The position numbers and the translations under genes were made by a program. DNA of 64,000 nt from Strix aluco. Its lineage: Eukaryota; Chordata; Aves; Strigiformes; Strigidae. The first letter of the stretch is position 1. Each line of letters starts with the position of its first letter. Shown piece by piece: positions 1 to 13,966 of this stretch. The notes under the pieces are model-generated. The model made no database searches and was not told the DNA's origin. It saw only the letters and a list, made by a program, of their open reading frames with translations. The stretch lies in the NCBI RefSeq assembly GCF_031877795.1, contig NC_133933.1:3222632-3286631 (forward strand), given 5' to 3'.

Positions 1-3000
1 TTCAAGGTTCAGACTGTCCAAACCGCAAAGAGGATAGAAGGATCCAGAACAAGTATGAGAAATTCATTTTGCAGTCCAAAAGAGACAAAGGGGCCTTGCA
101 GAAAAGGATTGTGGAACTGGAAGCTGAACTGAAAAGATACAGACGTGAGACACCTCCAGGCCGAGAGAGAGAATGAAGAGGTCTGCTTTCTGAAGGTAAG
201 TCTACTGCCTTTCAGCTATAGAGGATTGTGCCTTTTCTTTTTAATTTTCTGTGCTTCTTGTCAGTGTACATTAGAGTGGGTTTCATGACAGAGGGAATTC
301 TACGTAGAAATGGCTATATTCAGTTCTTCTATACGGAGTCACGTCTAGCTCCTGTTTGACAAGCACATCTTTTCTAGTTATTTTTGAGACAAGGTGAAGG
401 GATCTGAACCTATAGTATTGATAGTATGATTATGTCTGCTGGGTGTTTTGGGTTGCTTTTTAATGGATACTCTCAAAGAATTAAACACAGCTCTTTGTCA
501 ACATTTTCACTTCTGGATGACATTAGTGGTAACAAAAGGCTCATTGTTTATTATTTGTTTAGTCTGCTGGCAAAACTGATTACTTGGAATAATACCACTA
601 AGTTTATTTCATGCTGTAAATCCCATCTTAATAAAACATTTTTCAAGGAATAGGTGAAGTCAAAATTAGATGTTTCTTCATGGGATGATTGTGTGCTTTT
701 ACACCGTTAAGAAAATATTTTATCTATAACACCAAGTAAGTCTTTCTACACAGTTGGTGCCTACTTTGTTTGAACTTCTCAAAAGGAGAAAAATAAGTAG
801 ATAATGTGAAGCTTATGCTTTTTTTTCCCCCCCACGCTGTCTTCCTCTTTCCATATTCTTGTCCTTGAGGCATCTGCCAGAAGTGGGGCCTCCTGTCACT
901 GCTGTCAGCCAATTGCCACCCGCTGGATCTTCCACAGTGTCCTTGGTCTGTACTTGGAGGCTCTACCTGCGTCTTCGTTAGCAGGTGTAGCAATCTGGAG
1001 AGGGGAACTCTCAGTGCAACAACCTGATGTTTGAGCCACGTGTTGCAAGGGTTTTACTTTTGATGAGCTGCCCAGTGGTGGCTGGGATGCATCTTCTGGT
1101 TGATTTGATCTGAAAATAATCCAATTTGCTTTTTTTTTCAAGACTACCCGGTGATATGAACCACAGTGCAAGATGCATGGACAACTGGAAGATTTGCATC
1201 GAAAGCATTCTGCATCCGAACTGAGATGGTCATGTAGAAGTACCCTTTGATTTGTTTCACCTCTTCTATAGGCTTCAAAAACTTGAAGGTCAGTTTAGTT
1301 CTCCTGCTGACCGTTGTTCAGTGGATGACCTGCAAGGATAGGAGAGCCTGTGCTGCCAGCCTGTTCCAGGCCTGTCTCATGAAGACTGCTCCAAGCTCTG
1401 AAGGCAGCTAGCCTTCCAGCCCAGTGAGACTCTTCTAACACTACCAGGGAGCTCTGATTCAGTCCTGCCTGTGAATATGTGCATTCTGTCCTAGGGAGTA
1501 CTTATGCGTGGGCGAGGCCTTTCTGCCCAGCAATCTCATTGAGTATTAGGAATGTGGATGAATATTATTTGCACTTTTTGGATGGAGAAGCCAGAAAGCC
1601 ACTGTCCTGCCACTCACCAGTGGGTCAGGAGGAGAAGGGTGAATCCTGTTTTCATGCTCAATAGATTCTGTGGGTAGTCTCTGTATTCACTACTTCAGGC
1701 CTTGTATACCAGCCCCCTGCTCATTATGGAGAGAATTCATAACTCTTTTACATGTCTATTCTTTTCCCTGTAGTTGTTAGATGCACTCTTGAGAAGGAAA
1801 GAACAAAAGAAGAGAAAACTTAAAATTCTAAACACTCTTAATGTCTGGCAGTTAGACAATATTAATTATACATGTATCTGTGTATTTAGAAACTCAATAA
1901 AACTATTTTATTTCTCAATGATCCAGAAGAACAGCTTGTTCTGTAAAAGGCATTTTCTAACTATAGACAGGTATCAATTTCTTTATTGACTGAATTGATT
2001 CCTTCCCCTGCTAATGCATCTGCTATCCTGCACCTCCTGATAAGGTGACTCTGACATACAACTTTACATCTTGGATAGAGGGGATGAAGAAAACTGTTTT
2101 GTTCCCAATGCTGTCAGTATACAGCCACTGCACATGGGTGCTTTGAAACTTTGCTTTCATCATCCTAAAAGTTCCCTGATAACTGTTCACTTAAATAGCA
2201 CACCACTTCATATTATATTTTTTTTCATGAGCCAAATATATTATGAGAATGAAGGCTGTCTGTCTTGGATCTTCACCAATGTTATTTTTGTCTCTGACCA
2301 CAAATTTAATTTGTTCAAAAGCTGATGAGCGTGATGTCTTTGTGGTGACCCACACACTAGAATGAACTCCAGGCTCTCCTTGTCTAGGAAGTACTTGCCA
2401 GAACTGATAATGCCATTAAGCAGCTGGGAGGAATTCAAGTGCAGGTGAACTCAGGTCTTTAAGCTGCTGTTGCTTCTTTAGAGAGTGGTTTGAGTGAGTG
2501 TAAAGTCAGTCTTGGATTTTTAGACATCGGTTTACAACTTTTAAAGGGATTCAGAGGTTTGAAGACACTTTTAAATCATCACAGCGGGAAGATCCAGCAT
2601 CATAATCTGAAGATGATACAGGAAATGAGTATACCTCTTGGTCAGAGTATTCCCCTACAGTGCTGGGGAATAGGGAAGCTAATGGAGAGACAGCAAGAGA
2701 GCTAGTGAAGAGCTACAGTCTCCAGTGGCCTGCAGTTGAGAGATGTAGAGGACCCTGAGCGTGAAACTTTCCTGCCTATCTGGAGAAAGATAGGTCTCTC
2801 TTGTATTCTGCACAGCTGGAAAGGAGGAGAAGCACTCAGCCTTATGGCATGATGCATGCTGTGTCTGCCAACAGCTTCCTTCTTCAGAGTGTAATTAGCA
2901 TTGGACTTGGACAGATCCAGGAAACGGGGGAACATATACATGATTTCATTAATATTAATAGACTTGCTAAAGAAGAGTTCTACATGTTGACAAGATAATG

Positions 3001-6000
3001 CACAGCTTTAATATAGCTAATTTCTAGAGCTGGCGGGCATTCTGGTGTCTTCCTTGTGGAAAATGCCCAGCTATAACATTTCTTTTCAGTGTTTAACATG
3101 ACTCCTGAGGGAGATGCAGGTAAAATCCTGGTCCCAGTTTCTGTCAAAGCACCCGCTTCCCTTACTAGGTCCCGGCCTTCCACCTCACTTTTTCAAATAA
3201 GTGCTCAGACTCTGAGAGGAGAATGTTTAAGCTGTTGTTCAAAATTAACATGGAGCATGTGGTGTCTTTTCCCCCTACCCAGGGCAGCTTGTTAATTAAA
3301 ATGGAGGATTTGAGAGCGTGCCTGGAAGGAACCCAGGATGGAGAGGCAGAGCAAATGAGAGGACAGACATATGAAGCACAGCAAGCTGTTTTTTGAAATT
3401 GAAGAGTTAAATCCAAGTTCAAAAGGACAAAGAAAGGGAAAAAGGAAAAATCTTGTTTCTGGAAAATGAGAAGGCGCTTATCAGAGGAAATGTGGATGTG
3501 TTGATGTATGTGTGCCAGTGTACAGCTGTTTTCTTTCCAGTTCCCATGCTTACTCTGAAGTGGTTTAACTTTTGAAATATATAAAAGAAAGGTGGCTTGT
3601 TGCTTGTTTCCTGTATCGGGAGGGATGAAAAAAGAAGGGGCAGGTTTTGCACCATTGAAGTTGCAAGGGGCACAGTGTTTCCCTTAATGTCCATTGGTAT
3701 TGAATAGAGAGAAAAACAGCTTTTTAGCTTTGTGCAGTAAAAAATAACTAATGTGATCTTTTGGCATTCGTGTTAGGAAAGAAGCATGCATCCTCAATGG
3801 GAACTCTGTATTTCTACAGCATAAAGAGAAACACTACGTTGGTGGTGGTAGTGAAGCTGTGTTCTTCCTGGCAAAACACTGGGGGAAGCAGTGAAGACAT
3901 CCTTACACTTCCTAGTTCTCCAGGGCTGTGAGTTTGCAGGTCACAACACCGGTATGTGACTAAGGGGAGTGGGATAATTTTTCTCTAGCAAGTCAAATCA
4001 TGAGAACTGAATTCTTGTGGTTCCTGTAACATCTAACATAGGGGAGTAAGAGTGCTTGGAAATGCACTGCTGAGTGCTTTTCTGCCACGTATCCCTCTTT
4101 TTATCAAGCTGGGATCTGGATCTGATCAGCAGCTGGTCGCTAAACCTGCCCCTGCAAAACAGATGACTTCAGAGAGCTGAGATGTTCCAGCAAGTCACCT
4201 TCACTTTTATAACCTGCAGAGCTCTCCAGTGCTGCAGATATTGTAAGAATTGTGCTTTAGGAAAACATACCCCCTGAAACAGCTGTGTTAACCTCTAGCA
4301 AGTCCCTTGAAATCTGCAGTGCTGTCCCAGGCACACAGTGCAAACAAAGCCCCAGTTGCTGTAGGACATTTGTACCAGGGTTTCCTGATTCTAAGTGTGG
4401 TGAGATATGGCCTAAAATGAACCATTGTTATAACAATGACAAAAGACGCTGGGGTAAAAATCATGTTATTTCCTTTGGAAAGAAAAGAGTTCTATTTTTA
4501 ATTATTTTTTCCTTAATCTTTCTATTTCATTCTACCAGTGTTTATAGTACAGAGTACAATACTTCTTGTTGTGATTGTTCTTTGTGTGACTGGGACTTAA
4601 GTAGACATTCTGCAGCAAAATGTCTGGGATACAGAGTCCAAATTGCTTGTGCGGTAGGAAGTTCTAAAAAAATCCCACACAATCCCCACCCACCCACAAA
4701 AAAATCCCCCAAACCCAAACAAAACAAACAAACAAAAAAGCCTGAAAGACTGTCATAGTTCCCATGTGGAAAATTATTACATCCTTTGGAATGTAGCTTT
4801 CGTATCTATTCTGTTAGGATTCTTTTCTTAAAAGGGATATTTTCTTTTTGGAAAATCAGATTTGCTGCAGAATTGAGGGTATTGATTTTGATTGCTAAAA
4901 GAAAGTCTGCCGTTGGCAGTGTTTTCGCTTTTTTTGGTGTTGAATGGTTGGCAGGGTATCTGCTTCAGTCAGTTCCCTTGCTCTCCTGTACAGCCAGTGG
5001 ACCCAAACAGACCTCTGTGACTGCAGAGCATCCTAGTCTTCAGGGAGGCTTTCATGCACATATTAGGCTGGTATTATTGCTGAAGGAGGTTGGTTTTTCC
5101 TCTTTGCTGTTATTGTCATTTCTCCCTTGCGATGGCACAAGCAGCATGGCTGGCAAGGGAACAGATCAGGAAAGTAAACTGAGTGAAAATTTGTAGAAAT
5201 ATGAAAGAATTAAACTGAATTGAGAGGTGGGGAAAAATGGAAAATCTTGTTTCCCCCGCCTTTCTGGGGAGTGAGGGTGCGTTTGGGAGGGAGGGGGTTG
5301 TTGTCTCCTTCTCTCTTAATTTTAAAGGGTTTTAGCCAGTGGTAGAGGGATGGCTGGACTGCTTTTTTGCACCTCAAAAATTACTTCATTCAAGGCTTTG
5401 TGGCAGAACAATGTGAGGAGGTTACAGTCCTACTGTAGATGAGATGATGTACTGTAGATGTTGCAGAAACATTAATATTGTCTGTTCAGCCTCTTTTGTG
5501 GGTACTAAGGCTACATCCAGATGAGGAATTCCAGGGGCGTGCTGGTATAGCACTGTGTACCTTATGTGGCTACTGGCAAAATTGCATTTCACAGTAGCCT
5601 AGTAAAAAAAACCCAAACAAACAAAAAAAAACAAAAAACAAAACAAAAACCCAAAAAAGTTATAACCAAGTATGTCTTCCAGCAACACAGTGTTGCTGGT
5701 GAAAAAGTTGTTTCTGTGTGCATGGTTATGTGGGCAACAGATTCTATTTTGTCCTGTGTCTCCCAGGTGATCTGTGTTTAAGGGAGAGGTCTGTAATGAA
5801 CACCAAAGGTGGGATTTTCCAAAAGGATTGTAAAAAATAACTGTACTAGACTTATGTCAGAAGTCTGGGGAAAACAACAGTCAGATCCCTCAGTATATTT
5901 GAGAAGTGATTTTTGTACCGTAAACAAAAAATAGGAAACACACACTTAGGATGTCCTTGTGTATTATGACTGAGACAAATGAACAGCTCACCTTGTTGAC

Positions 6001-8970
6001 CTCCCCTGCCTTTACTAGCAGTCATCTGATCTTCCCTCCTGTGCTGGCACTGATGCTTACCAAAATGGCTGGAAAGGGCTTTTGTTGTGGCATGGGGTGT
6101 TTTGCAGAGATTATTTCTACTATTTTAGCAAGTTGAATAGGCTTACTGGGTGCTCAAAAAGGACTTTTTGATCTTGACTTTACAAGCCTGGGACACTGTC
6201 CATAGTAAGTGACCAGCAGAGAGGAGAGGGACTGCTCCCTTTCACCTGAAGCATTCACCTGAAGAAAACTTCTAATTAATTTCAAAGTGTTCTCTGAAAC
6301 CATAGGTTGGTGAAGAAAAAAAATTTCAGAAGTACTTTATCAAGTATGTCATGCTGCCTCAGCCCTTTGTTCTCATTTATGGCAAGTGAATGGTATCCAC
6401 AGACACGTATGCACAAATAACAAATAATTTATCAAGTTATGATCTTTTCCATTATTTTACAGGATGCCTGCCTGAAGGAAATAGCAGAGCCGAAGGTCTT
6501 TGTTGAATGGCTGATGTATGGTGGTGAGTTAGGTTGGAATACAACCCAAAGCAGAAAAGGGAAACACGTTTTCAGCATCTCTGTGCTGTTTAGATAATGT
6601 GTTTTACTGAAGTTTTGATAAAACTATTAATAAAAAATTAGAAAATAATAATCTTACCACATCATGGAAACTACTTTGTTTCCTACAAGGTGATTCATGA
6701 GTGCAGATGAAAAACTCTGCTGCACAGTTTCTTTGTTTTGCACTCCATTTTGAGAAACCATTAGGAATCTCATCTACAGGTTAATTGCCATGAAGACAGA
6801 CTTTGTTCTTTTATCCTAATACTTGGCCCTTCCAGAATGTCTTCTGCCTGAGGAATTCAAAGTTTTTTGCAGGTATTGGAGTTTTCTGTGTCAAGGCACA
6901 GGGCTTGTGAGAATGGTGAGGAAAAGGCTTTGTAGACTGCATGCTGGAAGGCCCTTGGTGTACTTGAACATTCCCCACTTGGGTTTCCTCGCCCCTTCAG
7001 CTCCCAGTGATAGTAAGGGATGGAAATTTCTTTGGCATGTGGCAACTCTGTCCTGGAGAGAGGAGTTATGTAGGGGTTCATTCCACAGCAACATCTTCCA
7101 GGGTGGATTTTCTTTTCATTTAGTGTTAAATTTGAGTGTGTTTCACAGGTAAACGGTGCTGAGCTCAGCTGTGTGACCTAAAATGGAGTTTTAGAGTTGC
7201 TGGCTCTGCATTAGGGTGAGGAGGGCGGACAGTAGACTTCGGTATTGTACTGTCTGAGGTGTCTAAAAGAGAACTAGCTGTTGAATAAAACTGAGCAACC
7301 TTTTCCTAGTTACTCTTTACACTAAGTTGAATATTACCCAGTATATATACTGCCTCACCATTACTGAGGGTGTCAATGACTGTGGCTAATCCCATTTGGA
7401 AATAAGGATGTCTCCAGCCAGTGCAAAGTGGCATAATTGTACAATATCCCTGTGATTTGTAACTTCAGAAACATAAGAAGTTCGGTGGATAGTGTTTTCT
7501 TTAATGTGTTAAATGTATTAGTACCTCTGGTTTATAGGTAAGAAAGAAAACTGTTCACTTCTGGAGAAGATGGAGAACTACTGAAAGCCTTTGAGAAAGT
7601 CTCCCTTGTGTAGCGTGGCCTCAGCTCTCTGTAAGAATGCAGAGATGTTACCAGCTTCCCAGACCACTTGATGTTGAGTCAGGTATGCAAACTGTAGAGG
7701 TATCATTTCCTGTGTTCAGAAAAATATGCAGTCACTGAGATAGCTTCATTCTTCCCTAGACTCAAAACTGAGGGCATGTGCTTGGTGATTACTGGCTCCT
7801 GAAAGGAGCAGTGCAACTTGGCTGCTTCTGTTTTAAACTGTTTCATTATTTCATGCATGCACTTATATTACCCGGTGAGAAATGGGTGTACAGAATAGCT
7901 CTAGCTACTATGATCAACTAGAAGAGTCTAGATACTCCTCTCAGAAGCTACTCAGCCCCACAAGTGAAGTTGCATGGCTGGTTTGAAGCTGCAGGTGATT
8001 TCTGTGCAACATTGAGCTGCTTTTCAGTGAGAAAGGGAGGCAAGGGAGCTGTGCGAACAGGAGAGCCTGCGTGCTACAAGGGCAGTGTGCTAGTTCTCAG
8101 GATTAGAAACAAGCTGGAGCAGGCAAACAGGTACCCAACCAGCTACACAGGAGAGTTAAACTCAGCCTCAGCTTGCTAGGCCTGAATTAAATTGGCATTA
8201 ACAGACTATGAGAAGAAGGGAGGTTTCACCCAGGAATAAACTGAATCTAGTTAACAAGCAAGGGGTATGGGAAATTCTCACTGAGGAAATGAAACAGAGG
8301 TTTGCAGGAAGTAATAGTTTTTTCCAGTCTTCAAAGTGGGCAACACTGCAAACTTATTTTCTGGTTTTTAAGTATGAATTGCTTATTGTCTCAGCTCTGA
8401 CATTCACGTGCTTTTGGTGTGACTGCCTCAGGCAGTGTCACAGTTTTGCAATATTATAAACTTTATGAACCCATTGATAGGCATTTCTTAATAATGGCTG
8501 TTTTGCAGTGGCATAAGCAGGCCCTTTGTCAGTCAGATTAGCCTTGGCTCTTTGTGCTGAGATTCTGCTGTGTGATATTGGGGGTTGCTTTTTTTCTTAG
8601 AAGACTCTTGGAGTTCAAAACCCCAAACTGGTTGTCATCAAGGAGTGTGTTAACTCACACCTGGCTGTTTGTGTGGCCCTTTCAGTGTTAGATCTGAGAG
8701 CTCATTGCCTGAGTAGCTGTGATGGTGCCCTTGGCAATGCCAGTTTGGAGATAAAGGTGTTACTGGACTGAGCTCCCCAGAGCAGAACTTAATCAGAATG
8801 AGACACATTAACAGCGATAAAAGCTGATTTTTGTTTGGTTGCTTTTACTACTTATTACAAATATAACTTGTTTATCTTTTATCTATTTTAGAGAATGTAG
8901 GATGGCATGAAATATGCATTGAAAGGTACAGCAAGTTAACAGCAGTCCTTCATGAGAACCATGTGCATCT
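1..8970 (+). CDS. Unrecognised coiled-coil gene fragment, three exons, frameshifted
   Basis: Three putative exons lie at 1-195 (left end cut by the window), 6463-6523 and 8892-8970. Each has good splice sites: GTAAG after 195, TTTTACAG before 6463, GTGAG after 6523, TTTTAG before 8892 and GTAAGT after 8970. The phases match across both junctions, and exons two and three are fully open in that frame. Exon one first reads as a charged heptad-like helix in frame 3 (KRIVELEAELKRY), which runs into TGA at 174-176. From about 147 the next frame gives HLQAERENEEVCFLK, which continues in phase into exon two (DACLKEIAEPKVFVEWLMYG). So one extra base, or two missing bases, lies near 145-153. It may be a pseudogene, an assembly error or an unusual splice form. 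I do not recognise the family; the helix suggests a coiled coil. Further exons may lie outside the window. Confidence 0.42.
4664..4740 (+). repeat. A/C-rich simple repeat (AAAC/CCCA type)
   Basis: The stretch runs as A-rich, then CCCA units, then AAAC/AACA units on the + strand. It could be an expanded microsatellite or the decayed A-rich tail of a retroposed sequence. No flanking target duplication was evident. Confidence 0.75.
5603..5659 (+). repeat. A/C-rich simple repeat (AAAC type)
   Basis: About 57 bases are almost purely A with spaced C residues (AAAC, AAAAAC and CCC interruptions). Same type and strand as the repeat near 4.7 kb. Confidence 0.75.
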
Positions 8971-10757
8971 GTAAGTGTGGAAGGCTATGTTTGAAAACAG
9001 ACTGATGACCTGAATAATGTGGTAATGGGATGGTTTGTAACAATTCATTATGCTGGCAACTTGAATTTCCAGTGTTAGTAGTGTGGTTACTTATTGTTTA
9101 ATCAGTAGCCTGCTTAATCTTACTAACCCCTCTTATTGTTAACCTGCCTAACTATTGTTAGTAATCGGCTTATTGTTAGTAAGCCCTAACTACTAGTAGC
9201 AAATTTTGAGCTGTGCAAGTGAAAAATATACTTGGTTTTAGTTCTGTTGACAACTGGCTTCCACGGTACCATTTGTGTTCATGAAATTAGACACGGTCTC
9301 ATTTACAGTCTTAATTATCAGAAAATAACAGTATTTTTTGCTCTTAAACATCTGTCTTCTCTGTTCTACAGCCACTTAAGCATGTGGGGGGTTTTCTCAT
9401 GTGGCTAATCCTGGGATGCAGTTCTGTGAGACACTGATCATTACCAGCCAGCACTGAAAGGATGAAGTCCTGCTTGTCCCTGTCATCTCCTAACCTCACC
9501 CCCTCCTTTTGGCTGGGCTGTTTTAGTGACTTAATTTGACTCCAGGAAAGGATCTGAAAAACAAGGAGGAAAAGAGGGGAGAAGGGAGGACAGAGCTTGT
9601 GCTCTTCAGGCACAATCAAGCTGTTTTATACGCTCAGCTGTCTGTGAAGGGATTTGCTCTGTGAGTAAACATGATGTACTGCTTCTGAAGCATGCAGAGA
9701 TGCCTGGTAATACTGGATTGGGCATTTATTTCTGTGTGCTTGTGCACACTTAGCACAGTGGGAGCACCTTAATACTGTTATTCCTTAATACAAAGCTAAT
9801 ATTTAAAGCACTACATTGGGTCCTACAACTTCCTTTGTATCTGTGCAGTTTGCCTTACTCATGTGATCCTTGATTTCTCTGCTGCTTTTTAGTATACAGT
9901 AGGGATGGGAATTTTTCTGAAAAAAAGTCTTTGATCTCATCTGGCATTCCTCAAATACCTGAAACCTTTGTTGAAGAAAGAAACAATTTTTGAGTTTTGC
10001 TGGAGTATGCAAGGACTTTTTTTTTTTTTCCTAAAGCCAAGTAATCACCAAAATATTATACAACCAGAGATGTAAGACTGAAATTCCACTGAGGGGTAAG
10101 GAGGACAGACCTCAAACCGTTTCTAATTTTATTTGCATGTTAACGTTTGTAAGCATGCAGCTGCCATATCTTGTAGTAAGTTAGTATTCCTGGACAAATG
10201 TATTCTGCATACAAAACTGATGTTTGACTTAAATTTGAGGGCAACTGTATAGACATACTTTTAGAGATAATTTTTAATATATATTTTGATCTTTAGAGTG
10301 CCTATTATCTGCTAAGCTCAGGCAAATATTTTGTTTTCTGCCATTCAGAAGCCTGAGGATTCTAAATGAGACTATAATTAAATAATTTCAAAACAGTGAT
10401 GACTTTAAACGTTTTCTTCAGGAAGTTGAATTCTTTTGGTATTCCCTGCTTTTTGAGCAGCTGTAAGAGGTAATGACGTAATAATTTTTTCCTCAAAGCA
10501 AAAGAGAATGTTCTCTCCTGCTTGATGTTACAGTAACCGTACTTGAGAAGATGGTTTCTAGAGGAAACGGTACTGTGTATACAAATGCTTGAGAAATGCA
10601 GGTAAATTTGGAAGGCAAAGCAAGAGATATAAACACTCCCTGAAGAGGGGTGGTTGTCTGCCTGAAGCTCAAGATGTTGTGTAACAGTCCACAGCAGCAG
10701 CTGTTTGCTCCCATAGCCTCACTGGAGACCAGCTGGGTATCGTGCTTTTGGAGCCTG

Positions 10758-11342
10758 TGTCCTGGTTTTGGCTGGGATAGAGCTAATTTTGTTTTTTTTT
10801 TCCTTCTTAGCAGCTAGAATAGTGCAGTGTTTTGGATTCAGTATGGGATTTGATATGAGAATGATGATAACATACAGATGTTTTCAGTTGTTGCAAAGAA
10901 ATCAAGGACTTTTCAACTTCCTATGTCCTGCTAACGCACAAGTACACAAGAAGTTGGGGGGAAGCACAGCCAAAGCAACGGACCCGAGTTGGCCCATGGA
11001 ATATTCCACCTCAGGTAACGTCATGCTCAGTATATAGGTGAGGGTTGACCGGGAAGCTCGCTCTCACTTCTGGGATTGTGGTTTCAGGATTCTCTCTTCT
11101 GTGATCACTAGCCAGGAACAGGCTGGGCATCAGTCAGCAGGTGGTGAGCAATCATATTGTGCATCACTCATTTGTATTTTCTATTACTCTTATTATTTGA
11201 ATTTTATTTCAATTATTAAATTGTTTTTATCTCAACCTATGAGTCTCCTTACCCTTACCCCTCCAATTCTCTCCCCAGGGTGGGGGTGGATGAGTGAGTG
11301 GCTGTGTGGTGTTTGGCTGACGGCCAGGTTTAAACCACCACA
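10758..11342 (+). mobile_element. Solo LTR of an endogenous retrovirus, ERVL-like
   Basis: A 585-bp element begins TGTCCTGGTTTT and ends AAACCACCACA, so its ends are short imperfect inverted repeats of the TG...CA type. It is flanked by a perfect 5-bp target-site duplication, GCCTG at 10753-10757 and 11343-11347. The opening words are those I associate with abundant avian LTRs. A 5-bp duplication is usual for ERVL-type elements. No gag, pol or env reading frame lies on either side, so this looks like a solo LTR left by recombination between the two ends of a provirus. The open frames inside it are incidental. Orientation is taken from the TGTCC end. Confidence 0.85.
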
Positions 11343-13966
11343 GCCTGTTTTTCAAAGTTGGACACTTTGTTTTTTAGAAGAAGTGTTCAGGTGGCACTTC
11401 TATGTTAGCTTTCAAAACTGTTATTGACTTCCCTCAGAACAATTCCACAATGTTGCACTTGCACCCAGAAAACACACAATAACCAAAACTTCTGGCTTCT
11501 TCAAAACATAGAAATATATATAGCTATATGGGTGAATATATAGAGAGTTTGAAATATATAGAAATGGGCTTTATGTACAGCCTCTCAATATTAACACTTT
11601 AGGACTGTATTCAGTGCAAGTTAGATGGGCATGGGCGCTGAACAATCACACATCTGGCTGTAATTTAAAGTAATTTTTATTTCTCTGTGGGCCTTCTATT
11701 TCTACTTGGTTTCCTTGGTAGTGATGCTCCTTTTCCTAAGGAATTTGCTACGGCTAAAAACGTGTCATTTCTGATGTCTGTAAACCTCAGTAAATGCAGC
11801 TGGCTTGTTACAGTGCAGGCCCTACGACCTCATGACCATTTTCAGCCCCGGCTCCCCAGATATTAGAGCCTTTCCCTAGCAGCCACGCCGCCTGCGAGCG
11901 CTGAACTTCCAGAATCTGCATCCCTTTCCTGGGATGTGTATCCCCTACTCATGATACACACTTGCAAGCCAGTGCCTTGCAGCCAAACGATAATGCTGAC
12001 CCCTCAGGCTCCCTGTATCAACCTTCTCCAGCTTCTCTCAGTGAGAACCTGTGGCAGGTGGGAGCAGATACACGGGAGGGAGAAGCCTGGTACAGAATTT
12101 CCAACCACAGCTATTGCTCACATTCAGTACCACAAGAATCACTTAGAAAAACCCAGAATGGGATCTGTAACGTTTGTGGACTTAGAAATACCATCTTTCT
12201 AGTCTTGCTGTGCCAGTCACATACTTTGATTCTGTTGCTTTTTTCATGATCACATTTTGTGGTACAATAAGTGTTGCTCAACAAGTCAGCTAGGGGTGTC
12301 TCCTTACAGCTTCAGGTGATGAATTCCCATTGAAGAAATATTATTCTTGCACTTCAAAATTATTATTTAATACTACAGTCTACATGCAAAGTTATTCTCT
12401 TCTTCCCATGTGGTATTTTTAATCCTTTGTTTTGGACACACCTTTCTCATTTTCTTTGCAAATTTTTGAATGTTTCTACTTTTGTGCTGTGGCCATTAAT
12501 TAAAATATTAAAGACAGAATATTCAATCATCTGTGAGAAACTTTTCTATTTATCTTCCTCCTGCTAGGTAGCTTCCCAGAAAGCATAATTCATCGTCATT
12601 TCTCCTTTAATGAGCTTCTTAATTTAAAATCCTTCTATTATATCATCTTTTGTGAATCAAATTACTACTTTTTTTCTCCATGTTAATTGCATCAAAATGT
12701 TTTGAGTAAGTACTACATATTCTATTCTCCTTTCCTATGGTACTACTCTGCATCTTGGTAATTTACCAAAACTTTTACCTGCATTTGGATGTTCATGTTG
12801 AGGTTCTTGGGTTTTTTCTTTAAATATAGTAATTTGCATTTCAGTGCCATCATCCTATTAGTTTCTTCCTGTTTTGTCTAAATTTTAAATCATTCTCTTG
12901 ACATAAAAGACTCAAATAATGATTTGGATTTTAGGCCAGCCTATTGTTCATCTCATGAAAGCGTGGTGTCCATGCCTCTTATTCTTTGTTTCATGAATTT
13001 TTCACTGCTGTACTTCGCTTCATGAGGTTTAATTCATCCTGACCTGTCTCTCCTTATTTTTGTTCTGTCCTCTGATTTTTTTTCTTTGCTATTTCTTTCC
13101 TTTTCAATTCCTTATTGGAATGCTTCTCCCTTTCTTGTTTGTAATGCAATTTCTGAACAGTGTTTTTACTTAAATTTCATGATTCTTCTGCTTTGAAAGT
13201 CTGTGCTGCTCAGTGATTCCTATAACTGGTTCCTTTAATAACAGATTTGAATTTTTTCTGATTTGAAACCTCTTCAAATAACCTTTATGAGAAAAACATA
13301 ATTTAGAGCTCCTCTGCTGCCTTTCAAAAAATCTGATATACTAAAGAGACAAATATCAGTAATATGTGACTACAAATTCAATAACCTATTGTACAACTCT
13401 TCAGAATTACAGAATACTGACAAGCACAAGCAAACCAACCTTGAGTTTGTATTGTGGGATTGTCAGGTATAACTGGAGATTGCAAACTGTAATTGTCCTT
13501 GTGAAGTAACGATTAATATTTTCACGTATGACATATATACAATGAATATTTTATTTAAGTAAAAAACTGTTTCAAATCCACATTAGATATGCTCACCAAA
13601 TAAATAAAAGTAATAATGATAAAAAACTTCCAAACATTGTTATAGTTTCTCAAAGTCAGAAGAAAGAAATAACAACAAGAGTTAGTGCATGCAGCACAGA
13701 AGAAAATAAAAAGAAAACTCGTTATTGTTAGTCATTGCAGATGCTTTTGCAAACCTGGTATTTTAACAAATGTATTTACCATTCAGTGAACACATTTTTA
13801 GCACGTGTGCAATGTTGCATTTTACTCTGTCCTGACAAAGCTTGTTTGAAATCCTTGCTTGTGGTCTGTTACGTGGATGCATTCTTTTATTATCTCTCCT
13901 AACATTGCATACAACAGGCTAGCAAGAAAGCTAGTAATAGTAGAAGGTACTACTGATATAAAGAAG

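Larger units (their letters stand above)
196..6462 (+). other. Presumed intron, no recognised gene
   Basis: This stretch separates the first and second exons of the unnamed coiled-coil gene. The longest open frames (for example 4285-4758 and 4786-5196) start or end in low-complexity sequence, resemble no family I know, and lack phase-compatible splice partners. Two A/C-rich simple repeats at 4664-4740 and 5603-5659 are the only distinct structures. The rest looks like ordinary unique or decayed intronic DNA. Confidence 0.4.

Noticed and set aside
4285-5196. 157- and 136-codon + strand frames
   Set aside because: One ends in the AAAC repeat; neither has family resemblance or phase-compatible splice sites with the exons on either side.
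10768-11427. Two adjacent + strand frames, 89 and 129 codons
   Set aside because: They lie in the solo LTR and its edge, and encode nothing resembling retroviral proteins.
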